From Brotaphodocola sp003480315 (GTDB lineage Bacteria; Bacillota; Clostridia; Lachnospirales; Lachnospiraceae), in the NCBI RefSeq assembly GCF_964246085.1, contig NZ_CAXTPD010000043.1: a stretch of DNA of 24,096 nucleotides; one strand, given 5' to 3'. Under the pieces are notes generated by a model, which was not told the origin of the DNA, did no database searches, and saw only the letters and a list, made by a program, of their open reading frames with translations. The position numbers and the translations under genes were made by a program. Of the stretch, positions 6,384 through 14,063 are shown piece by piece. Every line of letters begins with the position of its first letter. The first letter of the stretch is position 1.

Positions 6384-7571
6384 TTAAAATTTCAAGTCAG
6401 CCTTTTTTGTTTCAAACTTCGCTCCGGTCAAAAGCAAAACCGGAAAAATCAAAGCTGCCAGAATTCCTATCTTTAAATTTCCCTTACACATTCCGGATAC
6501 CATTCCAACCAGACTCGGGCCTCCTGAGCAGCCGATATCCCCTCCTAAAGCCAGAAGCGCAAACAAAGCAGTTCCTCCTGCCGGCAGCGCCTTTGATGCT
6601 CTGGAAAAGGTTCCGGGCCACATGATTCCAACAGACAGACCGCACAGAGCGCATCCAGCCAGACTTAAAACCGGAACCGGCATAAATACCAGGCACAGAT
6701 AGGATAAGATACACAGCACGCTGCTAACAGCCATGAAACGATCCAGATTTATTTTTTCTCCATAGTTCCCATAAAAAGCGCGGGAAGCTCCCATCAGGAC
6801 AGCAAATGCCATAGGTCCCGCCAGGTCTCCTGCTGTTTTGGATATTCCAAGTCCTTTTTCCGCAAACAGAGATGCCCACTGGCTGACAGACTGCTCACTG
6901 GCACCCGCACAGATCATCATCACAAATAAAAGCCAGAAGGTACGGTTTTGAAAAAGCGTTCCTATGGTCATTCCCTCTTCTCCTTCCGGAAGTACCGGCG
7001 CAATGGGAACTCTGGTAAAGACCAGGGCGTTCAGAATGGGGATCACAGCCCATAAAACCGCCAGAAGTTTCCAGTTTTCAATCCCTGCAAGTTTGAAAAA
7101 AATGCTTGAGAAAAGTACCACACCAACATGTCCCCAGCAATAAAAAGAATGCAGCATACTCATGGCCTTTTCTTTGTGTGTGGAGGGACAAGCCTCCACA
7201 ACAGGGCTTACCAGCACCTCCAGAAGTCCGCCTCCCACAGCGTAAACAATGACCGAAATCAGGATTCCGGCAAATGGGTGTCCCATCCACTCTGGCAATA
7301 CCGTCAGGCAGATCAGGCCCAGGGCTGACAAAATATGTGCCAGAACCATAGACGCCTGATATCCCATCCGGTCTACAAAAGCAACAGAAAGCAGGTCTGT
7401 CAGAAGCTGAATTCCAAAATTAAACGTCACCAGCAGAGTAATCTGCTGCAGCGGAATGTGATACGTACGCTGAAAGGTCAGAAATAAAAGCGGCACAAAG
7501 TTATTTACAATGGCCTGGACAATGTAACCAGTAAAGCAGGCCCGCATGGTGCAGTCATAAGAATATTTCAT
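6384..7571 (-). CDS. MFS transporter
   Basis: The 395-residue protein has about twelve hydrophobic segments split into two halves by a loop around residues 190-205 (rich in Pro, Glu and Gly). A cytoplasmic-loop signature VDRMGYQAS follows segment 2, as in the major facilitator superfamily, and VYAVGGGLLEVLVSPVVEA resembles segments of the sugar-type FucP/hexuronate branch. The substrate is not visible. It is divergent from an AraC-type regulator that most likely controls it. The start at 7571 has AAAGGAG about 9 nt upstream. The gene ends 175 bp before the IS605 element, and no clear terminator follows. Confidence 0.85.
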   Translation of the reverse strand: MKYSYDCTMRACFTGYIVQAIVNNFVPLLFLTFQRTYHIPLQQITLLVTFNFGIQLLTDLLSVAFVDRMGYQASMVLAHILSALGLICLTVLPEWMGHPFAGILISVIVYAVGGGLLEVLVSPVVEACPSTHKEKAMSMLHSFYCWGHVGVVLFSSIFFKLAGIENWKLLAVLWAVIPILNALVFTRVPIAPVLPEGEEGMTIGTLFQNRTFWLLFVMMICAGASEQSVSQWASLFAEKGLGISKTAGDLAGPMAFAVLMGASRAFYGNYGEKINLDRFMAVSSVLCILSYLCLVFMPVPVLSLAGCALCGLSVGIMWPGTFSRASKALPAGGTALFALLALGGDIGCSGGPSLVGMVSGMCKGNLKIGILAALIFPVLLLTGAKFETKKADLKF

Positions 7572-7597
7572 ATTCCGTTTCTCCTTTTTATGTTCTA

Positions 7598-7636
7598 CAT
7601 TGGATTATATCGTAATATTTAAAATATTCATTGGAT
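7598..7636. promoter_or_regulatory. Direct-repeat operator and divergent promoters between MFS and AraC genes
   Basis: CATTGGAT occurs at 7598-7605 and again at 7629-7636, 31 bp apart, about three helical turns. The first copy overlaps a minus-strand TATAAT (7604-7609) for the transporter gene. The second overlaps the -35 of the plus-strand regulator promoter. Direct-repeat half sites on one face of the helix are typical for AraC-family proteins. That the adjacent regulator binds here is inference. Confidence 0.5.
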
Positions 7637-7660
7637 AAAATCATATATTTATTGTATAAT
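7631..7660 (+). promoter_or_regulatory. Promoter for the AraC-type regulator
   Basis: TTGGAT (7631-7636), an 18-bp spacer and a perfect TATAAT (7655-7660). It lies 77 bp upstream of the preferred start codon at 7737. Confidence 0.65.
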
Positions 7661-7736
7661 ATCACACAACAAATGTATGTAAGCCAACAGGTCAATGACA
7701 GCATCCATAATCAATAACCTATGGAAGGAGCCCTTT

Positions 7737-8627
7737 ATGATATCTTCATGCAAAACAGTAATCCAGACAGACGAATCCTTCCGTGAAACCAGCCCGCACG
7801 GAAATCTCCAGTATCCTTTTGCCTTCTATCTCGAAGATATCTGGGATTTTGACTTTCACCGGATGGACTGGCACTGGCATCCGGAGCTTGAGTTTCTTGT
7901 GGTTCAGGAAGGCACCATTCACTGTTCAGTCGGAATCCGGCAATTTGATCTGGAACAGGGATATGGCCTGTTTATCAATCGCAGTATTCTTCACCGGTTT
8001 GAAGCAGACAATCATGCCATTATCCCCAACATTGTGTTTTCTCCTGTTTTTCTCGCCGCCGAGCAGACTGGGATTTATCAGGATTTCATTCACCCTCTTG
8101 TAAATGCTGCAATTCCTTTTCAGATATTTTCTCCGGAAGTTTCATGGCAAAAGAACATACTGGACAATCTGGATTCTGTTTTTGAACTTCAGAAACAGCC
8201 GTCTTCATCCAGGCTTCTGACCATTAGCCTTCTTTTTCATTTATGGAATACTCTGTTTGAACATTTACAGGATATATCCGGAACTTCTGTCAGACGCACA
8301 GACATGGCCCAGACAAAACTGCAGCTCATGATGCAGTACATACAGGATCACTTTCGTGAGCCCCTCTCCCTGGACGAGATATCCGCATCAGCTTCCGTAA
8401 GCAAAAGCAGAGCGCTTCAGATTTTTCAGGACCATATTCAGGTTTCTCCCATTGCCTATCTGATCTCCTACCGGCTGCAACACGCGGCTTTTCTGCTCTC
8501 AGAAACAGAAAAACCCATTTCCTCCATTGCGGAAGAAACAGGTTTTTCTGATTCCGGTTATTTTTGCCGGACATGGAAAAAGCATTACGGTATAACGCCG
8601 AAGGAATATCGAGATTCACACCGGTAA
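7737..8627 (+). CDS. AraC-family transcriptional regulator with cupin sensor domain
   Basis: The 296-residue protein has an N-terminal cupin-like ligand domain (about 30-150) with WHWHPELEF and a later HRFE, and a C-terminal pair of helix-turn-helix units (about 195-295) with LSLDEISASASVSKSRALQIF and ISSIAEETGFSDSGYFCRTWKK, the AraC/XylS signature. The ATG at 7737 is chosen over one at 7695 because GGAAGGAG lies 6 nt before it. It is divergent from the MFS gene, so it probably senses that transporter's substrate and regulates it. It converges with the transaldolase gene with only 3 bp between stop codons and no terminator in between. Confidence 0.9.
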   Translation: MISSCKTVIQTDESFRETSPHGNLQYPFAFYLEDIWDFDFHRMDWHWHPELEFLVVQEGTIHCSVGIRQFDLEQGYGLFINRSILHRFEADNHAIIPNIVFSPVFLAAEQTGIYQDFIHPLVNAAIPFQIFSPEVSWQKNILDNLDSVFELQKQPSSSRLLTISLLFHLWNTLFEHLQDISGTSVRRTDMAQTKLQLMMQYIQDHFREPLSLDEISASASVSKSRALQIFQDHIQVSPIAYLISYRLQHAAFLLSETEKPISSIAEETGFSDSGYFCRTWKKHYGITPKEYRDSHR

Positions 8628-8630
8628 ACT

Positions 8631-9284
8631 TTACTCTCCAAATACAGCCTTGTAGTCTGCCTGGAATTTTGCAATACCCTGATCAGTCAGCGGGTGCTTG
8701 GTCATCTGCTCTAATACCTTATACGGAACCGTAGCGATATCAGCGCCTGCCTTTGCACAGTCAATGACATGGATCGGGTTGCGGATGCTTGCTGCGATGA
8801 TCTCGGTCTGGATGTCGTGCATCATGAAGATCTCGGTGATCTCGTTGATCAGGTCGATACCCGGCATGGAGATGTCATCCAGTCTTCCCAGAAACGGGGA
8901 CACGTAGGTTGCGCCTGCTCTTGCAGCCAGCAGAGCCTGTGCTGCGGAGAAGATCAGGGTTACGTTGGTCTTGATGCCTTCTGCGTGGAGAACCTTAACA
9001 GCCTTTAAGCCCTCTACGGTCATCGGGATCTTTACAACCATATTCGGATGGATGGCTGCGATCTCGCGGCCCTCTTTGATCATGCCCTCTGCATCGGTGG
9101 TGGTAGCCTTTACCTCACCGCTGATCGGTCCGTCCACAATAGAAGCGATCTCTGCGATCACCTGGTTGAAATCACGGCCCTCTTTTGCGATCAGGGACGG
9201 GTTGGTGGTAACGCCACAGATAATGCCCATATCGTTTGCTTTGCGGATCTCATCAACATTTGCGGTATCTACGAAAAATTTCAT
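8631..9284 (-). CDS. fsa: Small transaldolase of the FSA/TalC family
   Basis: The 217-residue protein has the complete short TIM-barrel of the family, starting MKFFVDTAN with D6. The Schiff-base lysine is K85 in VVKIPMT. Residue 131 is Phe (SPFLGR) where fructose-6-phosphate aldolases have Tyr; in this family Phe here goes with transaldolase activity. It therefore probably moves dihydroxyacetone units between sugar phosphates, linking xylulose-5-phosphate to glycolysis, although automated pipelines often name it fructose-6-phosphate aldolase. It lies last in the pentose block but has its own promoter 40-65 bp upstream. AAGGGGG about 10 nt before the ATG is the ribosome binding site. Confidence 0.93.
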   Translation of the reverse strand: MKFFVDTANVDEIRKANDMGIICGVTTNPSLIAKEGRDFNQVIAEIASIVDGPISGEVKATTTDAEGMIKEGREIAAIHPNMVVKIPMTVEGLKAVKVLHAEGIKTNVTLIFSAAQALLAARAGATYVSPFLGRLDDISMPGIDLINEITEIFMMHDIQTEIIAASIRNPIHVIDCAKAGADIATVPYKVLEQMTKHPLTDQGIAKFQADYKAVFGE

Positions 9285-9322
9285 GATTTAAAATTCCCCC
9301 TTGGATTAATTATTCTATGGAA

Positions 9323-9351
9323 ATTGTAAGCCCTGTCCACATATTTTGCAA
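9323..9351 (-). promoter_or_regulatory. Promoter for the transaldolase gene
   Basis: On the minus strand TTGCAA (9346-9351), 17 bp, TACAAT (9323-9328). It lies in the 126-bp gap between araD and the transaldolase gene, so the transaldolase can be expressed without the upstream operon. Confidence 0.7.
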
Positions 9352-9410
9352 ACAGATTTCACTTTTTCGATCAATTTTGTCACAGTTCATACGTACTGCA
9401 ACGGATTTTG

Positions 9411-10106
9411 TTACTTCTTCTGTCCGTAATACGCGTTCGGACCATGCTTTCTTAAGAAATGCTTGTCCTGCATGCACTGCGGTGTTCGGTTGTCCGCATT
9501 CGGATTGATGAGCTCGGTCATGAAATTCATCTTGGCGATTTCTTCCAGCACAACTGCGTTGTGTACGGCTTCTGCAGCGCTCTTGCCCCAGGTGAACGGG
9601 CCATGGTTCTTGCAGAGAACAGCAGGAACATACATCGGGTTTTTACCCTGGAAAGTCTCTACAATGACAAGACCGGTGTTCTTCTCATAGCCTTCCTCGA
9701 TCTCCTCTGCGGTTAAGTTTCTTGCGCATGGAATCTCGCCGTAGAAATAGTCAGCGTGTGTAGTTCCGTAACATGGAAGCCCTCTGCCTGCCTGTGCCCA
9801 TGCGGTTGCATGTGGGGAATGGGTATGAACGATACCGCCAATCTCCGGGAATGCTTTATAAAGCTCTACATGAGTCGGAGTATCGGAGGACGGGTTCATG
9901 GTTCCCTCTACCCGGTTTCCGTTTAAATCCATGACAACCATATCTTCCGGTTTCAGCAGATCATAATCTACACCGCTCGGTTTGATCACGAATAAACCGC
10001 TCTCCCTGTCGATTCCGCTGACATTTCCCCAGGTGTAGGTAATAAGACCGCGCTTCGGCAGCTCCATATTTGCTTCATATACCTGCTGTTTTAATGCTTC
10101 CAGCAT
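9411..10106 (-). CDS. araD: L-ribulose-5-phosphate 4-epimerase
   Basis: The 231 residues equal the length of E. coli AraD. The zinc ligands H94, H96 (VHTHSPHA) and H168 (KNHGPF) are present, as are the catalytic residues D119 (THADYF) and the C-terminal Tyr in NAYYGQ, and the SSDTPTH substrate loop. It converts L-ribulose-5-phosphate to D-xylulose-5-phosphate in the cytoplasm, the last specific step of L-arabinose use. It follows the FGGY kinase by 24 bp in the same direction, with GGGAGGAAA before the ATG, so the two are one transcript. UlaF and SgbE (ascorbate or xylulose pathways) are close relatives, but the neighbouring genes favour arabinose. Confidence 0.95.
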   Translation of the reverse strand: MLEALKQQVYEANMELPKRGLITYTWGNVSGIDRESGLFVIKPSGVDYDLLKPEDMVVMDLNGNRVEGTMNPSSDTPTHVELYKAFPEIGGIVHTHSPHATAWAQAGRGLPCYGTTHADYFYGEIPCARNLTAEEIEEGYEKNTGLVIVETFQGKNPMYVPAVLCKNHGPFTWGKSAAEAVHNAVVLEEIAKMNFMTELINPNADNRTPQCMQDKHFLRKHGPNAYYGQKK

Positions 10107-10130
10107 AACTGTTTCCTCCCTGATCTGATT

Positions 10131-11744
10131 TTATTTTTCCGGCATGGTCTCCACTGCTGACCGCTCAATCGGAAGACCTGCGTGATAGCGTACCATAAAC
10201 TCGTCAAAGCCCTTCACATCCTCTGCATCCGGCTCCATAACTGTTCCGTGCTGACCGCCGAATACCTTCTTCTCCAGGTAAGCATCCAGGCTCTCACCTT
10301 CCGCCTTCCATACGCGGTAAGCGGCAAGAAGTGCTGCGCCCCATGCACCGCCCTCGCCTGCGGTCTCCATAACCTCCACCGGAACTCCGGCTGCGGCTGC
10401 CATGATCTTCTGGCCTACGCCTTTGGTCTTAAACAGACCGCCATGACCAAGCAGGACATCCAGCTTTACCTGTTCATCGCGGAACAGGATATCCAGACCA
10501 GTCTTTAACGCGCCAAGGGAGGTATACAAATGGGTTCTCATAAAGTTAGCCAGGTTGAATTTGTCGTCCGGACGGCGTACGAACAGCGGGCGTCCCTCTT
10601 CAAAACCGGTGATGTGTTCGCCGGAGAAGTAGTTGTATGCCAGCAGGCCGCCACAGTCCTTGTCTCCCTCCAATGCCTTATTGTAAAGGACACCGAACAG
10701 GCGGTTCATGTCAACCTCCATGCCCATGCTCTCCATAAACTCTCTGAACAGACCGACCCATGCGTTTAAGTCGGAGGTACAGTTGTTGCAGTGTACCATG
10801 CCCACCAGATCTCCTGCCGGGGTAGTCACCAGATCGATCTCCGGATGTACCTTCTTTAACTCTTTCTCCAGGACTACCATGGCAAATACGCTGGTACCTG
10901 CGGATACGTTGCCGGTGCGGACCTTTACGCTGTTGGTGGCAGTCATACCGGTTCCTGCGTCGCCCTCCGGCGGACACATCGGGATGCCTGCTTCCAGGTT
11001 GCCGCTCACATCCAGGAGTTTTGCGCCCTCTGCTGTTAAGCTGCCTGCGTCCTCTCCTGCTACCAGAGCCTTCGGCAGGATGTCGCGCAGCTTCCAGGAG
11101 TAACCCTTGTCTGCAACCAGCGCATCGAACTTCTCTACCATCTTCTGGTCGAAATCATGAGCATGGATGTCTACCGGGAACATACCTGCCACATCACCAA
11201 TGCCAAGCACCTTCTGGCCGGTGAGTTTCCAGTGTACATAACCCTCCAGAGTGATCATGTAATCAATATCCGGTACATGAGCTTCCCCATTTAAAATTGC
11301 CTGATACAGATGCGCAATGCTCCAGCGCTGCGGGATCGGGTACGCAAACAGCTCCGTCAGTTTTTCGGATGCCTCTGCGGTGATGGTATTTCTCCAGGTG
11401 CGGAACGGAACCAGAAGTTCTCCTGCCTTATCAAATACCATGTAACCGTGCATCATGGCACTGATGCCAATACCGCCAACTGCATGTAAGGTCTCACCGT
11501 ACTGTTTTTTCACATCCGCTGCCAGCTTTGCATATGCGTCCTGGATACCAGTCCAGATATCTTCCAATGTATAAGTCCATATGCCATCCGTCAGGCGGTT
11601 TTCCCAGTCATGGTCACCGGATGCGATCGGTGTATGGTCCTCTCCCACTAAAACAGCTTTGATACGGGTGGAGCCGAACTCGATACCGAGGGCAGTCTTC
11701 TTTTCCCGGATCCACTGTGCGATGGTTTCTTTGTTTGCACTCAT
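10131..11744 (-). CDS. FGGY-family carbohydrate kinase, probable L-ribulokinase
   Basis: The 537-residue protein has the FGGY kinase fold: an N-terminal ATPase-like strand LGIEFGSTRIKAVLVG, a central substrate region with MMHGYMVFD, PEGDAGTGM and TGNVSAGTS, and a C-terminal LLGHGGLFKT and ETAGEGGAWGAALLAA phosphate-binding region. Such proteins are often labelled xylulokinase. The pairing with araD and a YtfQ-type transporter makes L-ribulose the likely substrate, with ATP as donor, but this is context-based. It differs from the classical AraB length of about 566. AGGAGG lies 9 nt before the ATG. It is separated from the permease genes by a strong terminator, so it likely has its own promoter. 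Confidence 0.85.
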   Translation of the reverse strand: MSANKETIAQWIREKKTALGIEFGSTRIKAVLVGEDHTPIASGDHDWENRLTDGIWTYTLEDIWTGIQDAYAKLAADVKKQYGETLHAVGGIGISAMMHGYMVFDKAGELLVPFRTWRNTITAEASEKLTELFAYPIPQRWSIAHLYQAILNGEAHVPDIDYMITLEGYVHWKLTGQKVLGIGDVAGMFPVDIHAHDFDQKMVEKFDALVADKGYSWKLRDILPKALVAGEDAGSLTAEGAKLLDVSGNLEAGIPMCPPEGDAGTGMTATNSVKVRTGNVSAGTSVFAMVVLEKELKKVHPEIDLVTTPAGDLVGMVHCNNCTSDLNAWVGLFREFMESMGMEVDMNRLFGVLYNKALEGDKDCGGLLAYNYFSGEHITGFEEGRPLFVRRPDDKFNLANFMRTHLYTSLGALKTGLDILFRDEQVKLDVLLGHGGLFKTKGVGQKIMAAAAGVPVEVMETAGEGGAWGAALLAAYRVWKAEGESLDAYLEKKVFGGQHGTVMEPDAEDVKGFDEFMVRYHAGLPIERSAVETMPEK

Positions 11745-11782
11745 GCGTATGATCCTCCTTGCAATTCTGTTATTCTATGTTC

Positions 11783-11811
11783 AGTTTACTACATTATCAC
11801 AAAACTGTCTC
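11783..11811 (-). promoter_or_regulatory. Possible promoter for the kinase-araD transcript
   Basis: On the minus strand GAGACA (11806-11811), 17 bp, TAAACT (11783-11788). Each box matches four of six consensus bases. It lies between the terminator after the permeases and the kinase start, where a promoter is expected. A weak match suggests help from an activator. Confidence 0.35.
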
Positions 11812-11865
11812 GTATTTTTCCTCTGTTTTTTGTATTCCTCTCACAATGTTGTATTTTATTTCCGT

Positions 11866-11905
11866 AAAAAGCAAAATCCTGTCATCTTTTTCTGACAGGA
11901 TTTTG
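11866..11905 (-). terminator. Strong terminator between the permease and kinase genes
   Basis: A perfect 13-bp stem (11872-11884 with 11893-11905) closes an 8-nt loop. In the minus direction it is followed by GC and five T residues. The stem also has a T-rich tail in the plus direction, but no plus-strand gene is upstream. The remaining sequence of the 241-bp gap (11745-11985) holds only the possible promoter described separately. Confidence 0.8.
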
Positions 11906-11985
11906 TCTGTTTTTGCTAATTTTAACCTGGAATCCCGCCGATTGTCTCAGTCATATTCCCGAAATCCAAGTACAAGTTTTGGGAG

Positions 11986-12999
11986 TTATTTTTTCTTTTT
12001 CATCATAGCCAGTACAGACTGGAGTACGATAAAGAAGCAAAGCAATGCTGCGATCGTGATTCTGGTCCACCAGGATGACAGAGTTCCCTGGAATGTAATA
12101 AATGCCTCGATCGTTGCTTTGATCAAAACACCAAACAGCGTTCCGAAGACATTTCCGACACCTCCGGTCAGCAATGTTCCACCGATGACAGAAGAGGCAA
12201 TTGCATCCATCTCAAAGCCTTTCGCCTGTTCTACGAATCCTCCCAGCGTATTTAAACAGAACAGAATGCTTCCGATTCCGCAGAGAAAGCCATCCAGCAC
12301 GTATGCTTTCAGTTTCACACGGCGTACATTCAGTCCCATCATAAGCGCAGACTGCTCATTACCGCCGATAGCGTAGATGCTACGGCCGAACTTTGTAAAT
12401 TTCAGCATGATAAAGGCTAAAACAAGAAGGATCATCGCGATCACAACCGTCGGATAGATATACGGATAAATCATGACACCCTTTTTATTCAGATATCCGC
12501 CAAATGGAAAATAGAGCTTCAGCTTTGCCCAAGCCATGAAAGTCTCATTGGTGATGCTGATCATGTCCTTGGAGATGATTGCCGTCATACCTCTGGCAAA
12601 GAACATACCGGCCAGCGTTACGATAAACGGCTGGATATCCATATAGGCAACCAAAAAGCCCTGTACCAGGCCAAACACAATTCCGGTCACCAGAACGATC
12701 AGAACTGCCGGAACTGCACCGATGCCGCCTTTTTCCATCATCCATGCCAACATCATACAGCCCATTGCCACAAACGAACCAACACTGATATCAATACCGC
12801 CGGTGATCATAACGATCGTCATGCCGATACCGATCACGATCAGGCCGGCATTGGAAATAAACAGATTTAAAAAGTTCTGCGTCTTGGCAAAGCCCTGTGC
12901 ATTAAAAACAACACAGCCGATTGCGTACATGACAAAGAACAGCACGATCGTGACCAGAAGCAGAAATGAATTCTGATTTAATTTCTTCTTTTCTTTCAT
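11986..12999 (-). CDS. yjfF: Sugar ABC transporter permease, YjfF type
   Basis: This 337-residue membrane protein has about nine to ten hydrophobic segments and the RbsC/BPD_transp_2 signature. VIGIGMTIVMITGGIDISVGS, FIVTLAGMFFARG and the late SVIGGTLLTGGVG with GTLSSWWTRI closely follow E. coli YjfF as I recall it. It forms one half of the membrane channel together with the YtfT-type permease directly upstream (3 bp gap). It is the last gene before a strong terminator. The Lys-rich tail (MMKKKK) is cytoplasmic. Confidence 0.9.
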   Translation of the reverse strand: MKEKKKLNQNSFLLLVTIVLFFVMYAIGCVVFNAQGFAKTQNFLNLFISNAGLIVIGIGMTIVMITGGIDISVGSFVAMGCMMLAWMMEKGGIGAVPAVLIVLVTGIVFGLVQGFLVAYMDIQPFIVTLAGMFFARGMTAIISKDMISITNETFMAWAKLKLYFPFGGYLNKKGVMIYPYIYPTVVIAMILLVLAFIMLKFTKFGRSIYAIGGNEQSALMMGLNVRRVKLKAYVLDGFLCGIGSILFCLNTLGGFVEQAKGFEMDAIASSVIGGTLLTGGVGNVFGTLFGVLIKATIEAFITFQGTLSSWWTRITIAALLCFFIVLQSVLAMMKKKK

Positions 13000-13002
13000 G
13001 AT

Positions 13003-14061
13003 TTATGCCGCCTCCTTTCCAGCCGTGCTCTGTTCTTTTTTCTGAACAAATGCTTTTCTCCATCTCGCAAAGCCCGGAGACTGCAGTGCTACGATGATGA
13101 CTACAACAATTGCCTTATATACCGGAACCTGATCCGATGAGACATGCATCGCGTAAAGGGTGGTCGTCAGTGCCTGGATCGTAAATGCACCGATGACTGA
13201 ACCGGCCAGAGAGAATTTTCCGCCGCCGAGAGAGTTTCCGCCGATCGCTACCGCCAGGATCGCATCCAGCTCCATATTCAGACCGATATTGTTTGCATCT
13301 GCGGAATAGATACGGCTTGAAGCGATCAGTCCGGAAAGACCGGAACAAAGGCCTAAATACGCATAGGTCAGGAAAATGATCATCACCGATTTGATACCGA
13401 CCAGCTGAGATGCCCGCTTATTGATACCAACCGACTGGATATACATGCCCAGTGCTGTCTTTTTCAGCAGGAGGGAGGTCAGCGCCACCACGATGACCGC
13501 CACAATAAACGGCGTCGGTACCGGGAAGCCCGGAAGGGAAGCGCCAAGCGTACGATAGCTGTCTACACGCACGTAGGTGATCTGTCCATCTGTGATCAGC
13601 TGCGCGATGCCTCGTCCGGCTGTAAACATGATCAGCGTTGCTACCATGGGCTGGATATTTAATTTTGCCACCAGAAAGCCGTTAAAGCAGCCGATTGCCG
13701 CACCGACTAACAAAGCCGCCAGAAAGCCGAGGAGCAGAGGATTTGCATAAGCCGTTGCCGCACGCTCCCCGCCGGTTAAGATATTGCAGCAGACCGCTGC
13801 ACTGACCGCCATGATCGCTCCGACAGAAATATCGGTTCCTGCTGAGGAAGATACGACCAGCGTCATGCCGACTGCCAGGATCACCAGCTCTGATGCACGG
13901 TTGATGATATCGATCAGATATCCGTAAAGAACGCCATTTCGGATTTCAATCGCAAAAAAGTTCGGTGTCGTGATGATATTTACCAACAATACCAGCGCAA
14001 GACAGAAGATCGGAAGAAAGAGCCGCTGCGATGTAATTTTCTTAAACGTCATATTTTTCAT
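13003..14061 (-). CDS. Sugar ABC transporter permease, YtfT type
   Basis: The 352-residue membrane protein resembles YtfT: LYGYLIDIINRASELVILAVGM early, then GTDISVGAIMAV, then GRGIAQLITDGQ, KTALGMYIQSVGINKRAS and ELDAILAVAIGGNSLGGG. It is the second subunit of a heteromeric permease in the galactofuranose/arabinose type of importer; most ribose-type importers have only one permease gene. Only 2 bp separate it from the ATPase stop codon. Start ATG 14061 overlaps the end of a GGAGGA ribosome binding region in the ATPase tail. Confidence 0.9.
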   Translation of the reverse strand: MKNMTFKKITSQRLFLPIFCLALVLLVNIITTPNFFAIEIRNGVLYGYLIDIINRASELVILAVGMTLVVSSSAGTDISVGAIMAVSAAVCCNILTGGERAATAYANPLLLGFLAALLVGAAIGCFNGFLVAKLNIQPMVATLIMFTAGRGIAQLITDGQITYVRVDSYRTLGASLPGFPVPTPFIVAVIVVALTSLLLKKTALGMYIQSVGINKRASQLVGIKSVMIIFLTYAYLGLCSGLSGLIASSRIYSADANNIGLNMELDAILAVAIGGNSLGGGKFSLAGSVIGAFTIQALTTTLYAMHVSSDQVPVYKAIVVVIIVALQSPGFARWRKAFVQKKEQSTAGKEAA

Positions 14062-14063
14062 AG

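Noticed and set aside
10708..11103. Long plus-strand frames inside the kinase, araD and other minus-strand genes
   Set aside because: They lie entirely within strongly supported genes, lack ribosome binding sites and show no recognisable domains.
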